Part shown: positions 44,936 to 56,345 of the stretch, piece by piece | How positions within the stretch are numbered: position 1 is the stretch's first letter | How the letters are laid out: the number at the start of each line of letters is the position of its first letter | Assembly: GCA_047967505.1 (NCBI GenBank) | Contig: CM106541.1 | DNA length: 64,000 bases | Direction: 5' to 3' (one strand) | Origin: Dipteris shenzhenensis | Taxonomy: Eukaryota; Polypodiophyta; Polypodiopsida; Gleicheniales | Program-made: the position numbers and the translations under genes | Notes under the pieces: generated by a model | Database searches by the model: none | The model's input: the letters and a program-made list of their open reading frames with translations, nothing else | What the model was told of the DNA's origin: nothing

Positions 44936-45960
44936 TCAATCTGGCTGGAGGTCTGCTTTCCCTAGTAGGCCGTTTGAGCTGTTGTGGCTCTACTTGGGGT
45001 GTTGTTGGCAATTCTTGCTCTTCTTCATCAACCTGTTCTGTAGATTGTGAAGTCGATGCTTCTCTCTCCTGTGTAGGTGAGGCTTTCCATTCTGATTCCT
45101 TATAAAAAAATTACATCTCTGGAGATAATGACCTTGCGGTTGATGGGATCATACAATTTGTATGCTTTGCTTTCTTCACTGTAGCCAACCATGATGCATT
45201 TGCGTGACTTCGCATCCAATTTCCTGTGATGATCATCATGTATGTGGGCATATGCTATGCAACCAAATATGCGGAGATGCTCAATGTGTGGCTTGTGTCC
45301 AGTGAATGCTTCATAAGGAGTCATACCCTGTATCGGTTCGGTAGGAAGCCGATTAAGCAAGTAGTTTGCAGTGGCTATTGCTTCTGCCCAATACTGATTC
45401 GGAAAATGCTTTTCACTAAGCATTGCTCTAGCACTGTCTGCTAAAGTCCCATTCTTCCTTTCAGCTCTTGCATTCTGTTGAGGAGTATCGGCACATGTGA
45501 ATTGTCTTCGAATGCCGTGATTTTTGCAAAAGTTCATGAATGCTGAAGACATGTATTCACCTCCTCTGTCTGATCTCATGACCTTGATCTTTCGGCCTGT
45601 TTGGTTTTCTACCATGGCTTTGAATTCTTGAAATCTGGAAAACACTTCAGATTTCTCTTTCAGAAAGTAGACCCAACAATATCTGCTGTAGTCGTCGATG
45701 AAGGTCAAGTAATAAAGTGAACCATTGATGTTGCGAGTTTGGGCATAACCCCATACATCTGTATGTATCAAATCAAGAATACCTCATGCACGAGAGGTAC
45801 TCCTGACAAAGTTGGTTCGCTTTTGTTTGCCGAAGCAGCATGCTTCGCAAACCTTTCCAAGAAACTATAGCTTCGGAATCCCAATTGCCATATTCTGATT
45901 CTTGAGATCTAACAAGTACTTGAAGTTGACATGACCATATCTCTGATAGTGCATTCATCA
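44936..45960 (-). pseudogene. Copia-1 copy 4 integrase and linker
   Basis: Integrase core of Ty1/copia. After a broken zinc-binding part (45961-45775), a 223-codon frame reads MIHTDVWGYAQTRNINGSLY (first Asp), IDDYSRYCWVYFLKEKSEVF, SDRGGEYMSSAFMNFCKNHG (second Asp), TPQQNARAERKNGTLADSAR (Glu), then the C-terminal IQGMTPYEAFTGHKPHIEHL and DAKSRKCIMVGYSEESKAYK. It ends in a shift near 45100. The linker QQLKRPTRESRPPARLTYAQ (about 44980-44940) normally precedes the RT but here abuts RNase H. Confidence 0.9.
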
Positions 45961-46470
45961 CCGTCGAAGATGACTTTGTGATTGTGTTTCGTCATTTGAC
46001 CTACTGACAAAAGGTTCGTGCTGAGCTTCGGAACATAGAGCACATCTTTGACTAATCCTTTTGTACCAGTGAAATTGTTCATAGGGATAACACCTGTCCC
46101 TTGAACTGGATTCGGTGTATTATCTGCTGTGTAGATGACATTTTTCTATCCTTCTAATGGTTTCATCTCTTGAACCATTCATGATGATTTGTCATGTGAG
46201 ATGATGCACCGCTGTCGATGTACCAAGGATCCTGTTTCACTTGGTCGACTTGATAGCTGAAATCCTCTTTGGGATTGAAATCAGTGTCTAGATACACTGT
46301 ATCAGTCTGATGCAATTTCTCGCTTGCAAGAAACATATTTCCATGTTCATTTGCAAAATGATTGTTCCCTCGATTACTGCTGGATTGATCGCTTTGGTCG
46401 TATTGCTTCTTGCGGCAATCTCTTTCATAGTGTCCAAACTTGTGACAGTAGTTGCACAGAATGTTTGACA
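45961..46470 (-). pseudogene. Copia-1 copy 4 zinc knuckle and protease
   Basis: From 46471 leftward: MSNILCNYCHKFGHYERDCR with the CCHC knuckle C-x2-C-x4-H-x4-C, a Ser/Asn-rich linker, then the aspartic protease active site YIDSGASSHMTNHHEWFKR near 46220-46165. Coding sequence beyond 46165 is shifted (VPKLSTNLLSVGQMTKHNHK near 46020). Copy 3 has lost exactly this part. Confidence 0.88.
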
Positions 46471-47377
46471 CATTGGTGGATGCATTCTCTCGTCCTTGAA
46501 ATCTTCCTCGATTGGAATGATTTCCTCTTTGCTGATTCTGATGTTGCTGAGGATGATGCTGATGCTGAGGCTGATTTTGACTTTGATTTTGTTGATGATG
46601 ACCACTTTTCTGGTATGATCTACCTCTGCCTCTACCTTTGCCTCTGCTTCTGTCTGAAGCTGTGAATGCCTAATCATTAGAATGACCTTTACGTGCTTGA
46701 ATGGCCCGAGTCCTGAGTTCTTCACCAAGTAGAACTGACTGAAGTTCTTCCAGTGTCGGAATTTGCCGTTGGATGGCAATACTCTGGACTAGATTCTCGT
46801 ATTCCTCTCCTAGTCCATTCAGAATGACTTGAACTATTTCTGCGGGGTTCATACTCTCTCCTGCTGTTGCAAGTTGATTGTTGTAGTCTTTTATGCGGAG
46901 TACATAAGCATGACCGGTTTCACTGCTGTTGCGGAAACTCTGGTTGATCTGGTTTCTCAGGGTGAGAATCCTGGATGTGTTCTTGGACTCGTAGAGAGCT
47001 GCGAACATATCCCATGCTTCTTTTGATGTCTTGACTGTGTTGAGTTGTCCTAGCATGACATCTTGCACATTCTGCTTGATTAGGTGATATGCATACTTGT
47101 CTTTCTTATCCCATTCTGCGTGAGCTCGGGTAATGGCAGGATCTGCTATTGGTGCGGAAAATGTTTGTGTAGATGTAGATCCCGTTGCTGGTGCTGTGAC
47201 AACAGATGGAGTAGAGCTACTGGTAGCTGGATCGGCCAATGGTCTAGGTGTAGACCCATCGACATACTCCCATTTGTCCTGAAGTACAAGAATGGTTTCC
47301 ATTCGGTATTTCCATGTACCGTAATTGGAGTTGTCTAACTTAGCAGATGCCTCCAGATTGAGGTTGCTAGTCGACAT
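46471..47377 (-). pseudogene. Copia-1 copy 4 gag
   Basis: Best preserved Gag of the family. It starts MSTSNLNLEASAKLDNSNYG at 47377, followed by WKYRMETILVLQDKWEYVDG, a Pro/Thr/Ser-rich linker, and the UBN2-type domain (KKDKYAYHLIKQNVQDVMLG, KTSKEAWDMFAALYESKN, HAYVLRIKDYNNQLATAGES, ILNGLGEEYENLVQSIAIQR). After GHSND a TAG at about 46670 replaces the Gln present in copy 3. An Arg/Gly/Gln/His-rich basic tract then leads to the zinc knuckle. The first Met is supported by copies 1 and 3, which begin at the same place. Confidence 0.92.
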
Positions 47378-49705
47378 GGTGCAAGAAATGTACTCAAAAG
47401 TGTCGTGAAGATCTCTGTATGAATCAACTGCAAATACACTGTTTATGCCAAGTGAAATCTCTGAACCGTCGGTGAAGATAGAACTACAGTATATAAAATC
47501 TGATCTGTATTACAAGGCTTGTGGCAATGATGCCGGGAATAGCCAAGAGGCTTTACAAGGCTGAAATGATGTGCACGATGCCGTGAAATAGCCGAATAGG
47601 CTTTACAATGGTGGCATGTGTGTGTGAAATCAAATGCTATCTGCCCACTGAATCAATTTGCAATGCCTCTGAACTCTGAAGTCTGCTCACTGAACTGATG
47701 AACGTAAGGTTTTCAGGTAATGTAATGATGTGAAACTGTATGTGAGCGTATGGACTGACTCCGAGTAGGTACTAGTCGGGAATTTCGGGCATGGCTTAGA
47801 TTGGCAACTTGGGAAAATTCAAAGCGTCCCCTCTATGGCGATCTAGTCTACTCTGATCTAGATCTAAACCAACCGTCGATGAAAGAACAGCAAATAATTC
47901 ATTTTCTTTTGTTCTTTTTAAGTGCTGGGTTAGATGCGTCGATGTAGAGGCAAATGTACGTGAAGGAAGTGGTTTTGTCGACGAGGCTCAAATGTGAGTG
48001 TAACTTGCGCCGAAATGTGCGTGTGATGTGACGAGCGCGTAGAGCACGAAAAAACGAGCGACTTTCCTTTTTGGAGTGCCCTCAAATTCTTCCTGGATCA
48101 AGAGATACGACTTGATCTAGGTGGAGGGGCAAAAGGAGTGCAAATGTGCTCAATGATGATGTGTCACTGTGAGTCACATGCAGTGATGATGTGGCACTGT
48201 GCCTAGCAAGAGGTGTGCTAGTGGAGCCTGTGTTGAGGTGGCAGGACAGGTCACATGAAGTGACTGTGAAGCACTGTGTGTGCCTGCAGAGGTCAGTGCT
48301 GACTGGACAGCTGAGGTGGCACAAATGATGATGTCAGCAAATGATGTGGCAATGCTGACGTGGTTGTGATGACGTGGCCTGATGATGTGGCAGGATGACA
48401 TGTCTTGATGACGTGGCAAGATGATGTGGCAAGCTGATTGCCTTGATGACGTGGCACGATAAGGTTGTTGATGTGGCAGTAAGCTGCCACATGTCAGCTG
48501 GATGATGTGGCAAGTGGATTAGTGTCACGTGGTTGATTTTTGACCACCCTTCCTTGAGTAACCCAGCCTTGGGTTAACTTGACTGGGGGTTCACTTAACC
48601 GCAGTTACCTAACCAGAGTTAGGGGACCGAACCTTATCTGGGTAAACTAAGCAAGGTTAGGCTGACCAACCCTATCAGGATAACTGGACACGTGTTAGTC
48701 TCCTTAGGTAAGTGAACCTTGGGTGATGATTCTGTCGCTCGTCGGTGGCATCGGTTTGATGCGGCTGCAGTCGCTTTGGAGATTGAAGCGTAGGTGACTT
48801 TGCTGGAGGAGCGGCTCGTTGGCCCTGGGAGATTCGTCTACGAGGCGTTTGCTATTGGAGGCGGCATTCGAAGATTCCTGAGCCAGCTGTGTGGATTGTC
48901 TTGGCTGTCTCAGACTAGTTGCTGGAGATGGAGCCGTCGGTGGACTGGTGCTGGTGCAGTTCCATTTGGAGAGGCGCTAGGGACGAATGCGTAGGCCCGT
49001 TTAGGCTTGCTGGAGAGATGCTTGCGATCAGAGGAGACGATTGGAGGCCATAGTCGCTGTTGGTCGGCCGATTGAGTCACGGGCGTTGGAGAGCAGCCCT
49101 TGCTGCCTGATGAATCTGAGAGCCCGTGAGCTCCGTGCTGTCTAGGGTGTCGCTTGCGCTTGGAGAGTGGTCGCTGTTGATGGCGGAGGCATGTCTTTGC
49201 TTGGAGCTCGGGACTGCTGCTTTGTTGGTGTAGAGGCGGCTGTGGATGCGCCTACACTGCTCGTTGTTGGAGCTGTCGATGGAGTAGTGCTTGCTGAACG
49301 TGGAGTCGCTGGAGCATGGTGGCAAGGCTACTTGCTAGAGGGCATTGGAGGCGTGAGGCTGGCTTCTGACGGAGCTGTTGGAGGCTAGGAGTTGAGGTAG
49401 AGCTGCGCTATGCAAGCCTAAGCTTTGTGTGGAGAAGCATGTGTTGGAGCCGCTTTGGATCTTAGTCTCGACTGTTGGAAGCCGGATGTTGGAGCTTCCC
49501 TTGCTGATATTGTTGATGGCATAAGGCCTGATATTGATGGAGAAGCAGTTAGAACCAGACTGTCACACCTCTCTCTTTCTCAATGTAAGAGCATTAAGCA
49601 CACTCTCTCTCAGAGAAATCTCTCAGCATAGATCTTTGATGAAACTTAATGAAATCCCTCAATGATCTCTCTCTCACTCGGAGAATAACTTCTCGGATTC
49701 TCGCA
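47378..49705 (-). other. Copia-1 copy 4 leader, 5' LTR missing
   Basis: Untranslated leader read leftward from 49705: a GA-rich part (49700-49560), AGCTCC/CCAACA-rich sequence (49550-48750), a block of GGTTAACC/AACCCAAGG words (48740-48545), the ACGT-core repeat array (48540-48120), then sequence shared with copies 1 and 3 (CTTGATCCAGGAAGAATTTG, ACCTACTCGGAGTCAGTCC). No LTR or primer site is present at the right end; LINE sequence begins at about 49711, so the 5' LTR has been deleted. Confidence 0.65.
48120..48540 (-). repeat. Leader array of GATGACGTGGCA-type units
   Basis: More than twenty degenerate copies of a 12-base unit. On the plus strand GATGACGTGGC is exact at 48368-48378, 48407-48417 and 48445-48455. 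GCTGACGTGG occurs at 48355, and many units read GATGATGTGGC or GATGACATG. The minus-strand form CCACGTCATC has an ACGT core of the kind bound by plant bZIP proteins. Confidence 0.8.
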
Positions 49706-49710
49706 ATGGA

Positions 49711-51880
49711 ATGAAGGAGGAGCTTTTGGACTCGGAGTTTGCAGATGATACAGCCTTGTATGTGGAGGGTTCGGAGGAGAGCCTGGATGCGGTCAGGGGG
49801 GCTCTTGAGGTTTATTGCACCGCCTCAGGGGCAAGGATCAACTGGGGCAAATCAGTCGGTTTTCTTTCAGTGACTAAGGAGTCCCAGGAGATTCTTCGGT
49901 GGGGCGCATTGGTAGGCTTTAGGTGGATCTCGAGTGGCCAGTCGGTGAGGTACTTGGGATGCCGTGTGGGCATTGACATATCCGCAGAGCAACAGATAGC
50001 CTCGGTCCTTGAGAGCGTGAGGTGCAAGCTTCTTTACTGGAGCTCAGCCAAACTCTCTCTGGCAGGCAGGGCCTTGGTGGCTAACCAGGTCCTGTTGGCC
50101 ACAGCCTGGTATATAGCCTCTTGCTGGTGTTTTCACAGGGGTTGCATGGGACAGTTGAGACGCTTGGTGCGTAACTTCCTTTGGGTAGGATCAGATGGCA
50201 CTCGCAACACCAGAGCTAGAGTTGCGTGGCAGACAGTGATACTACCACAGGCACAGGGAGGCCTGGGTATTATAGATCCAGAGATGCAGAGCAGAGCCCT
50301 GTTGGGCAAGTTGATAGTAAGGGGTCTCACTCCAAGCATGGAGCCCTGGAAACTTCTCCTGTAGCGCAATCTCTTGAGGAACACCCCCCGCACAGGTGGT
50401 CAGTGGCAGCTGTCCCATAGGTGGATCTTTTCGGAGGCCCCTCTCATGGGGAAGGGCTCACCCCTGATGAGGAGTCTCTTGAGGGTTTGGCAGCGGATCT
50501 CAGGAGGTCTCATCCGAGTCAGCCCCCGGTACGCGGAGAAGTTTGCAAGCCAGCCGCTCATCTGGCACCCGGAGGTCAGAGACCAGTATGGTTTGATGCT
50601 AGGGCAGCGGCTACACATTGGATGGGCACAGTGGGACAGCGGCCCGGCTTCTCCCTGCGGACATGGTCCAGACTCCCAGCAGAGGCAGAGGCACGATTGG
50701 AGGTCCTTTCTCATCTGAGAGGGGCCGGCCAAAGGATGGTGGAGATAAAGGCAGCTATTCCGGACTCATGGAGGGAGGGACTGCAAGTTTTCACACCGGC
50801 ACACTGGCTAGGACAATTCTCTAGGAGGGGTGTACCTCTAAGGATTCAGCTGTGCTTCCAGCCGCCAGTCCCCAAGAGCGCGCGGTTCTATGATGTGGGA
50901 CCGGGCGGACTACTGCAGTTGTGGATCACAGGGGATTAGGAGATGGATGGGGTGTTAGGCCAAGTGGGTTGGCAGAGGGTCAGAGTAGTGGGACGTTTGG
51001 GCAAGGAGTGGTCGATCGACCCTTCTTGCATCACAGACCTAGATGCCCCCCGTTGGAGACTACGGTTATGGGAGGGACGCCCTCTCGGCGAGATACAGTG
51101 GGACCTCGGAGAGTGGTTATGGCTGGTGAGAGTAGGTCTCTCAGAAAGAGTGGAGGAGGTGCCTTTCTTCTCGTACACCACGTGGATAGGACGTCGCATC
51201 CAGATGGATGCAATGGCTTTGACCCCTTCGCGGGAGAGACATCGGAGTGCGCAGCAGGTGCCTGAGGAGGTTAGATCCAGATCTTGGGCCCGCTTGTGGT
51301 CTAGCCTACGTCCACGGAAGATATCCTATTTCTTTAGGATGGTCGCACAAGGTGGTCTCCCCGTGGGCCTGTGGCTTGAGCAGATGCGGGTGGATGGTAG
51401 CCCCTCATTATAGGATTCACGATGCTCAGGGTCGATTGGAAGCATTACGTCGTAGATCGATTTTACGGGATTTCTCATCGATCTCCATGGATTAGGATTT
51501 GACACCTTTGCAGGTTGAGGAGAGGCGTACCCTTATGCAGTAGCGGGATCTGGCCCGCAAAGAGGGGAAGGGGTGGTGGTATGAGATAGGAGACTCCTCA
51601 CCGGACGTCTGTTGGAAAGGTCACCTCCCCATCTGTAAGCCCCCATATGAGGAGAGCATGGGGGAGGGAGACCTAGGGCAGTACCCAACAGAAAAAGAGA
51701 GAAAGGGGCTGCCACATAGACAGCATCATGGCTGTCATGTGGGCAGCACATCTAGAGCTGGAACAAGCCTGGAGCAGAGGCAAGATAGTTTGGGACAGAT
51801 TGCGATGGATCTAGGACATGGAGGCGCACTGTTTGCAGAGGCGCAGATATGGCAGGGTGTGCAGGCCCAGATCTGCAGCA
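49711..51880 (+). pseudogene. LINE family 2 ORF2, 3' part (RT palm to C-terminus)
   Basis: 5'-truncated LINE. It opens in the RT at EELLDSEFADDTALYVEGSE with the catalytic FADD box (49731-49760). The thumb follows: RINWGKSVGFLSV, WISSGQSVRYLGCRVG, LLYWSSAKLSLAGRALVANQ, LRRLVRNFLWVGSD and WQTVILPQAQGGLGIIDPEM; one frame stays open to 50362. From 50421 shifted frames continue: RTWSRLPAEAEARLEVLSHL, then near 51270-51400 the zf-RVT-like block LRPRKISYFFRMVAQGGLPV. Near 51740-51800 AAHLELEQAWSRGKIVWDRL marks the C-terminal end. A Copia-2 LTR follows. The minus-strand copy at 7.4-4.4 kb is the same family. Confidence 0.85.
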
Positions 51881-51889
51881 GGAACTGTG

Positions 51890-52777
51890 GCTGTCAGTGG
51901 GCAGGAGACAGGCCTTTTATAGGCTGGATATATGCCTTGAAAGGAGGGCCAAAGGACCCTGAAAGTGTGGGCCAAAAGCCCTGGGGGAGTGTGCCCTTTT
52001 TAGGGCTGGACCAGCCACAGACTGGTCGGCCAGTCTGTACCAGGCTGGTCGGTTTTTTTCCAGCCCCCTTGGGGGGCCTATAAAAAGAGAGGCCTCAGGC
52101 CTCATTTCACATCCAGCTTCCAGCAGATCCAGGGCAGAAAGGAGCAGCAGGCAGCCACCCTCTGGACCTACATTCAGGAGGATGGAGAGGTGCTTGAAGG
52201 GCTGCAGACTTAGCCAGGAAAGGGCTGGGACCTTGGCTGTCATCTAGGGCAGCAAGGTGCTGAGATCACTACATCATCTGGAGCAGCCAATCCACCAGCA
52301 GAAGGAGCAGCAGGAGGGCTACCTTTGGGCCTATAGTCAGGAGGAGAAAGAAGTACCTTGTGCTGCAGACCTAGCTTGCAGGAGGCTGCCCACCTAGGCT
52401 GGTTTCCAGACAGCAAGGTGGAGAGGATCATTCTAGACGGAAAGACTACTTACGCTCAAGGTGGAGCACGCGGACTCGAGTCTAGAGATAGCCAGCAGAT
52501 AGGAGGAGGACATTGTGGTAAGATCAGAGGACCACACCATTGGTGGGACTCTGGATCTGTCTCTCTTGTATTGTGTCCATAGTTGTGGACGGAAATATAT
52601 ATTTTGGTGGTTTCTCTATCTGGTTGGTTCATTGTCTATTGATGAGTTTGCACACCTATTGTATGCACATAAGTAAAGAAGTCTGTGATTCCACACCCAC
52701 ACCGCACACTGTGTGAGCTCCTGGGCATTACTATAAGTCTTCCGCTGCGTGTACCCTCTGTTGGGTATTTTCTAACA
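51890..52777 (+). repeat. Copia-2 LTR, second copy
   Basis: Ends ..GGTATTTTCTAACA at 52777 and aligns over its last 350 bases with the minus-strand Copia-2 LTR at 15019. A clear TATA box, CCTATAAAAAGAG, lies at 52077, with the palindrome GAGGCCTCAGGCCTC just after. The next bases are not a primer site but LINE endonuclease sequence, so this is a solo LTR or the 3' LTR of a lost element. The left boundary is approximate. Confidence 0.7.
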
Positions 52778-54480
52778 ACGTCGTGGAGGACTCACCTCTT
52801 CTCCCACCTAGGGGGGCGGGGTCTATGAGACTTAGGATACCGAGACCCTGTCTTGCACTATTTGGAATTGTAATGGTACCTTATGGTCAAAACCAGGGAA
52901 CCTCTCGGAGTCATTTACAGATCGAGATAGTCTTTTATATAGAGACGCACCAGAGTACAGAACGCCCTCTACAAGTTTGTTAGCGGTTACACTTGGGAGA
53001 CGGCTTTTTGAGACGAGACGAGGGATATAGGTAGGGTTCGAGGTTTGGGAGGAGTTGCAATACTTTATAGGTCATCCCTTTTCGGGGCGATCTCAGTAGA
53101 GAGGAGAGACATCCACTCCAGATTTGTGTGGATCTAGTTTTGGCAAGATGGATTGCCAAGACTTGTTCATAGCAGCGTGCTACTTTCCACCGGAGATGTC
53201 CCACTTTGCAAGAGATGCCCGAGAGGATACCGAGACGTTGCCCTATGCAGCACAGACATTGTGATTTATCGAGCCGTGGAGAAGTCCTTGTTGAGGACTT
53301 CAATGCGAGGACATAGGTGCGTCAAGTGCCTCTTCTTGATTTCAAAGATGATACTATCTTGTTGCCGGACATTGACTTAGATGACGCAGGTATGTCACGA
53401 GTCTCTGGTGATAGGTGAGCCCTTGTCACATCTTATGGGCGTGCATTGTTAGAATTAGGAAGGATGCATGATCTCATTATCTACAACGGTCTCAACTGAT
53501 GGCCCTCTTTAGATGGTTTCACTTGTTTCCTGCATGGGGAGGACTCTAGCATGGTTGACTACATCATGGGATCTCCTACCTTCGCCTCTCATATCACCGA
53601 TTTCACTATTGCGCCACCTTCTCTAGGAGCGGACTGCACCTATCTTTTCTTCCGTATTTCCATCCCCGTCTCACCGTGCTGCACACACCACCGATCCCTC
53701 ATACCATGTATCATGACATACACTTCGATCACAGTCTTTCACATGCCTACTCTACCCGCCTCATACACTGCTCACATACATCGATTTCATACCCCTTCTA
53801 GAGGACCGAGCAACTTTGCTCACTCAGATCTGGGACTGCTTTTATTGTCTCTTAAGAGACTGCTACGGTTACTTTCTTGCTTTCTTGCCTTCTTGGAACA
53901 GGCATCGAGAGCACCTACTTAGATCATAGAGGTAGGGACGAGATGCAATGGCAGACTCCTCTCACAGCATGATCACATAGTTTTTCCAACTAAACCGCCC
54001 AGGTTATCATCCCGCAGACCTATGATGTGGTCGAGACCTTGTTCTAGAGACACGTCATAGCCCATAGAGGATGGACATGCACATTATCCTAGAGACATTC
54101 CTTCCATGTTTAGGATGGAGGTACGACCTACTGGGCTTACCGTAGCCCTGGTCTGATGCAGAGCTTTTGTCAGGAGATCACGTCGCGTGGCGCTCATAGA
54201 TAGTCGACAACACTCTATCTCTGACTTTATGCTACCCCTCGGATGTTGGGTCCCTCACGATCTTGCGTTGGATTCTCCGATGTATTTTGATGATCTATGA
54301 TGATAGTGGCGATGATGAGGGCCACACTGACGTGGACATTATGCTTTGGCTTTGTATTGAGGTTCTTATGACTATGTATCATGTAGCATGTATTATGGGT
54401 ATTGATATTCGCTCGGTAGCTCCACCCTTTCAACTTGTTTGTATATGGTTTCTCACAGTCTCATAGACCCATCGGTCTTT
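52778..54480 (+). pseudogene. LINE family 2 ORF2, 5' part (EEP endonuclease)
   Basis: Apurinic-like endonuclease of a LINE that nicks target DNA. From about 52850: TIWNCNGTLWSKPGNLSE, then VRGLGGVAILYRSSLFGAIS and VERRDIHSRFVWI (53035-53130). After a shift come GRALLELGRMHDLIIYNGLN (53440), SLDGFTCFLHGEDSSMVDYI (53510) and TDFTIAPPSLGADCTYLFF (53600). The GDFN block is reduced to EDFNART near 53300. Beyond 53750 only scattered linker-like pieces (HTPSRGPSNFAHSDL) remain, ending before 54480. Strand and family match the fragment at 49.7-51.9 kb, but the order is inverted: the 5' part lies downstream. Confidence 0.75.
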
Positions 54481-54658
54481 CAAAACTTTCTTTCTTTCTT
54501 TTTTTCTCCTCTTTGTTCTCACTCAGTAGAAAAATAAATTGTAAGATAGGATTTATTCTAGTCTTATGATGATTTATGTAGGATTAGAACTCAAATTATT
54601 TTGAGGAGCTATGATGTGTAATTTTGCAGTGGGGAAAGAAGAATTGGAACGTGAAAAT

Positions 54659-55013
54659 TGTTGAGATATTGAGCTCCACTCGTGATATGCTAGGGTGACC
54701 GTTGTGCATTTATGTCATCGACTTATTAGCTGTAGATGCGGTTGGTACAACGCCCATGAATAATAGCTGGATGACAGCTATCTTATGTACTTTAGTTAGT
54801 GGCTCAGTTAGTATGCCACCTAGGTTAGGTGAGTTTGGTTTGAGACCCATATATAGGGTTTACCTATTCCTTTTGTACTTAGAGAGTTCTTTTGGCTTTC
54901 ACAACTAAGAAGAGAAAAACTGTTTTTAGCCTCCATCTTTGTGTGTATTCCCCCATTGTGTATGTGAGAAAGCTGCAAGTGAGACTCCTTACTTCTCTCC
55001 TACTCTCTTCACA
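54659..55013 (+). repeat. Copia-3 5' LTR
   Basis: About 355 bases from TGTTGAGATATTGAG to ..CTCTCTTCACA. It contains CATATATAGGG (TATA box at 54849) and is followed directly by TGGTATCAGAGC at 55014-55025, the initiator Met tRNA primer site. The start is chosen from TG and the inferred length; no second LTR exists to confirm it. Confidence 0.7.
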
Positions 55014-55025
55014 TGGTATCAGAGC
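55014..55025 (+). promoter_or_regulatory. Copia-3 primer binding site
   Basis: Exact TGGTATCAGAGC immediately after the LTR end. Confidence 0.9.
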
Positions 55026-55521
55026 TCGGTTCGTGGTAAGGAGCTCAAGAAAGCAAATCAAGTTCGCGGTGTCTTGGTCAGAGGATCAGTGTTGCTTTTC
55101 TTTTTCGAGTTTAGAAGCAAATCTCTGCAAGTAGCACAACCGGAAAGTGCAAGAGTGCACTGTCTCAGATTGAGACGTCCTTCGCGGTGTGATGAGAGGT
55201 GACATTATTTTTTAAATTCGAGGTCATTTCGGGGCTCGTTTTGGTGACGGAAGTTTTTTGCAGGCACTCAGAAAAGTGTCATGTTTTTACTGTGCAACCG
55301 TTGTTTTGCACGTCGGTGAAAAGTTATCGCATAAATTGCATGGTATGCCTATGCGCAGAGATATTGGGAGTGACAGAATCATTCTTATTGCCTGTTGATG
55401 CAAAATTGTCACTAGGAAGTGACTGTGTGGTCAAATATCACTTTCGTAAGTTTTGTAAATTTATCCTTGTGAGGCAGAAGTTGTGTTTTTTGCAGTGACA
55501 ATATTTTTGCAGTGTTCTGTA
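55026..55521 (+). other. Copia-3 untranslated leader
   Basis: About 0.5 kb between the primer site and the gag start at about 55522. No domain is recognised; one 99-codon frame (55199-55498) has no motif. Confidence 0.6.
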
Positions 55522-56345
55522 ATGGCGTCTGATGCTTTCACAGATAGTCACTGAAAAGCTTGACAAGAACAACTTCCAAGCATGGAAGTTTAGAATGACT
55601 AATTTCTTTAAGGAAAAAGGCTATTAGGAGTTCATTACTGGAGCTGAATAAGAACCAGTTATTTCTAATGTTCCCAAGAGTCAGAAAAGTTATGTACTGC
55701 TGTCTATCAGTATTTCAGATTCTATGATTGTGCATATTCAAGATGCAAGCACGTCGAAGGAGACGTGGGATACTTTGATAAAAATGTATAGCACAAATAC
55801 GCAAGCCAAGAAAATGTAGCTCAACCAGGAGTTGCATAATGTGCAGAGAGAAAATATGAGCATTAATGACTATATCATGAAGGTGAAGAAGATTGCAGAT
55901 GTACTTGCTTCCATTGGGTCGTGAGTGGAAGATGATGATTTAGTTTCTGTGACCTTGAATGGTCTAGGAAAGGATTATGCACAATTTCGGACATTCATTG
56001 CCGTTCGTAAAATTTTTTTTGATTTTGAGGAGTTGATTGCTCTTCTAATTTCTGAGGAGCAGAGAAATGGTGGTGCATCTTTTTCAGGAGGAACTTCAAA
56101 AGAAACAATCTTCTACTCAAATGCTGGCAGAGGCAGAGGCAGAGCAGGCCGTAGCAGAAATCAGAATATGCAATAAAGAAAATCAATCCTATGGAGGAGG
56201 ACGTGGTAACTTTAGAGACAGGGGGAGCCAAAGAGGTCGTGGTGGATGGTAGAGAGGTCAAAATGCAAACAATAGTGTTGACTGCTACTACTGTGGTAAA
56301 ATGGGTCATATGGTTAAAGACTGCTATAAAAAGCATAATGACATC
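55522..56345 (+). pseudogene. Copia-3 gag
   Basis: Gag with a UBN2-type domain. ATGGCGTCTGATGC at 55522 is the likely start, with an early frameshift. Then come EKLDKNNFQAWKFRMTNFFK, SKETWDTLIKMYSTNTQAKK, NDYIMKVKKIADVLASIGS, VTLNGLGKDYAQFRTFIAVR and LISEEQRNGGASF. A Gly/Arg-rich tract leads to the zinc knuckle CYYCGKMGHMVKDC (56283-56325). In-frame stops at GY/EF, KM/LN and GGW/RG are TAG where Gln is expected; others are TAA or TGA. Confidence 0.88.

Noticed and set aside
50400-51265. Separate plus and minus ORFs of 100-170 codons in the LINE 3' part
   Set aside because: They are shifted pieces or shadows of the one LINE ORF2; the minus-strand frames have no motifs.
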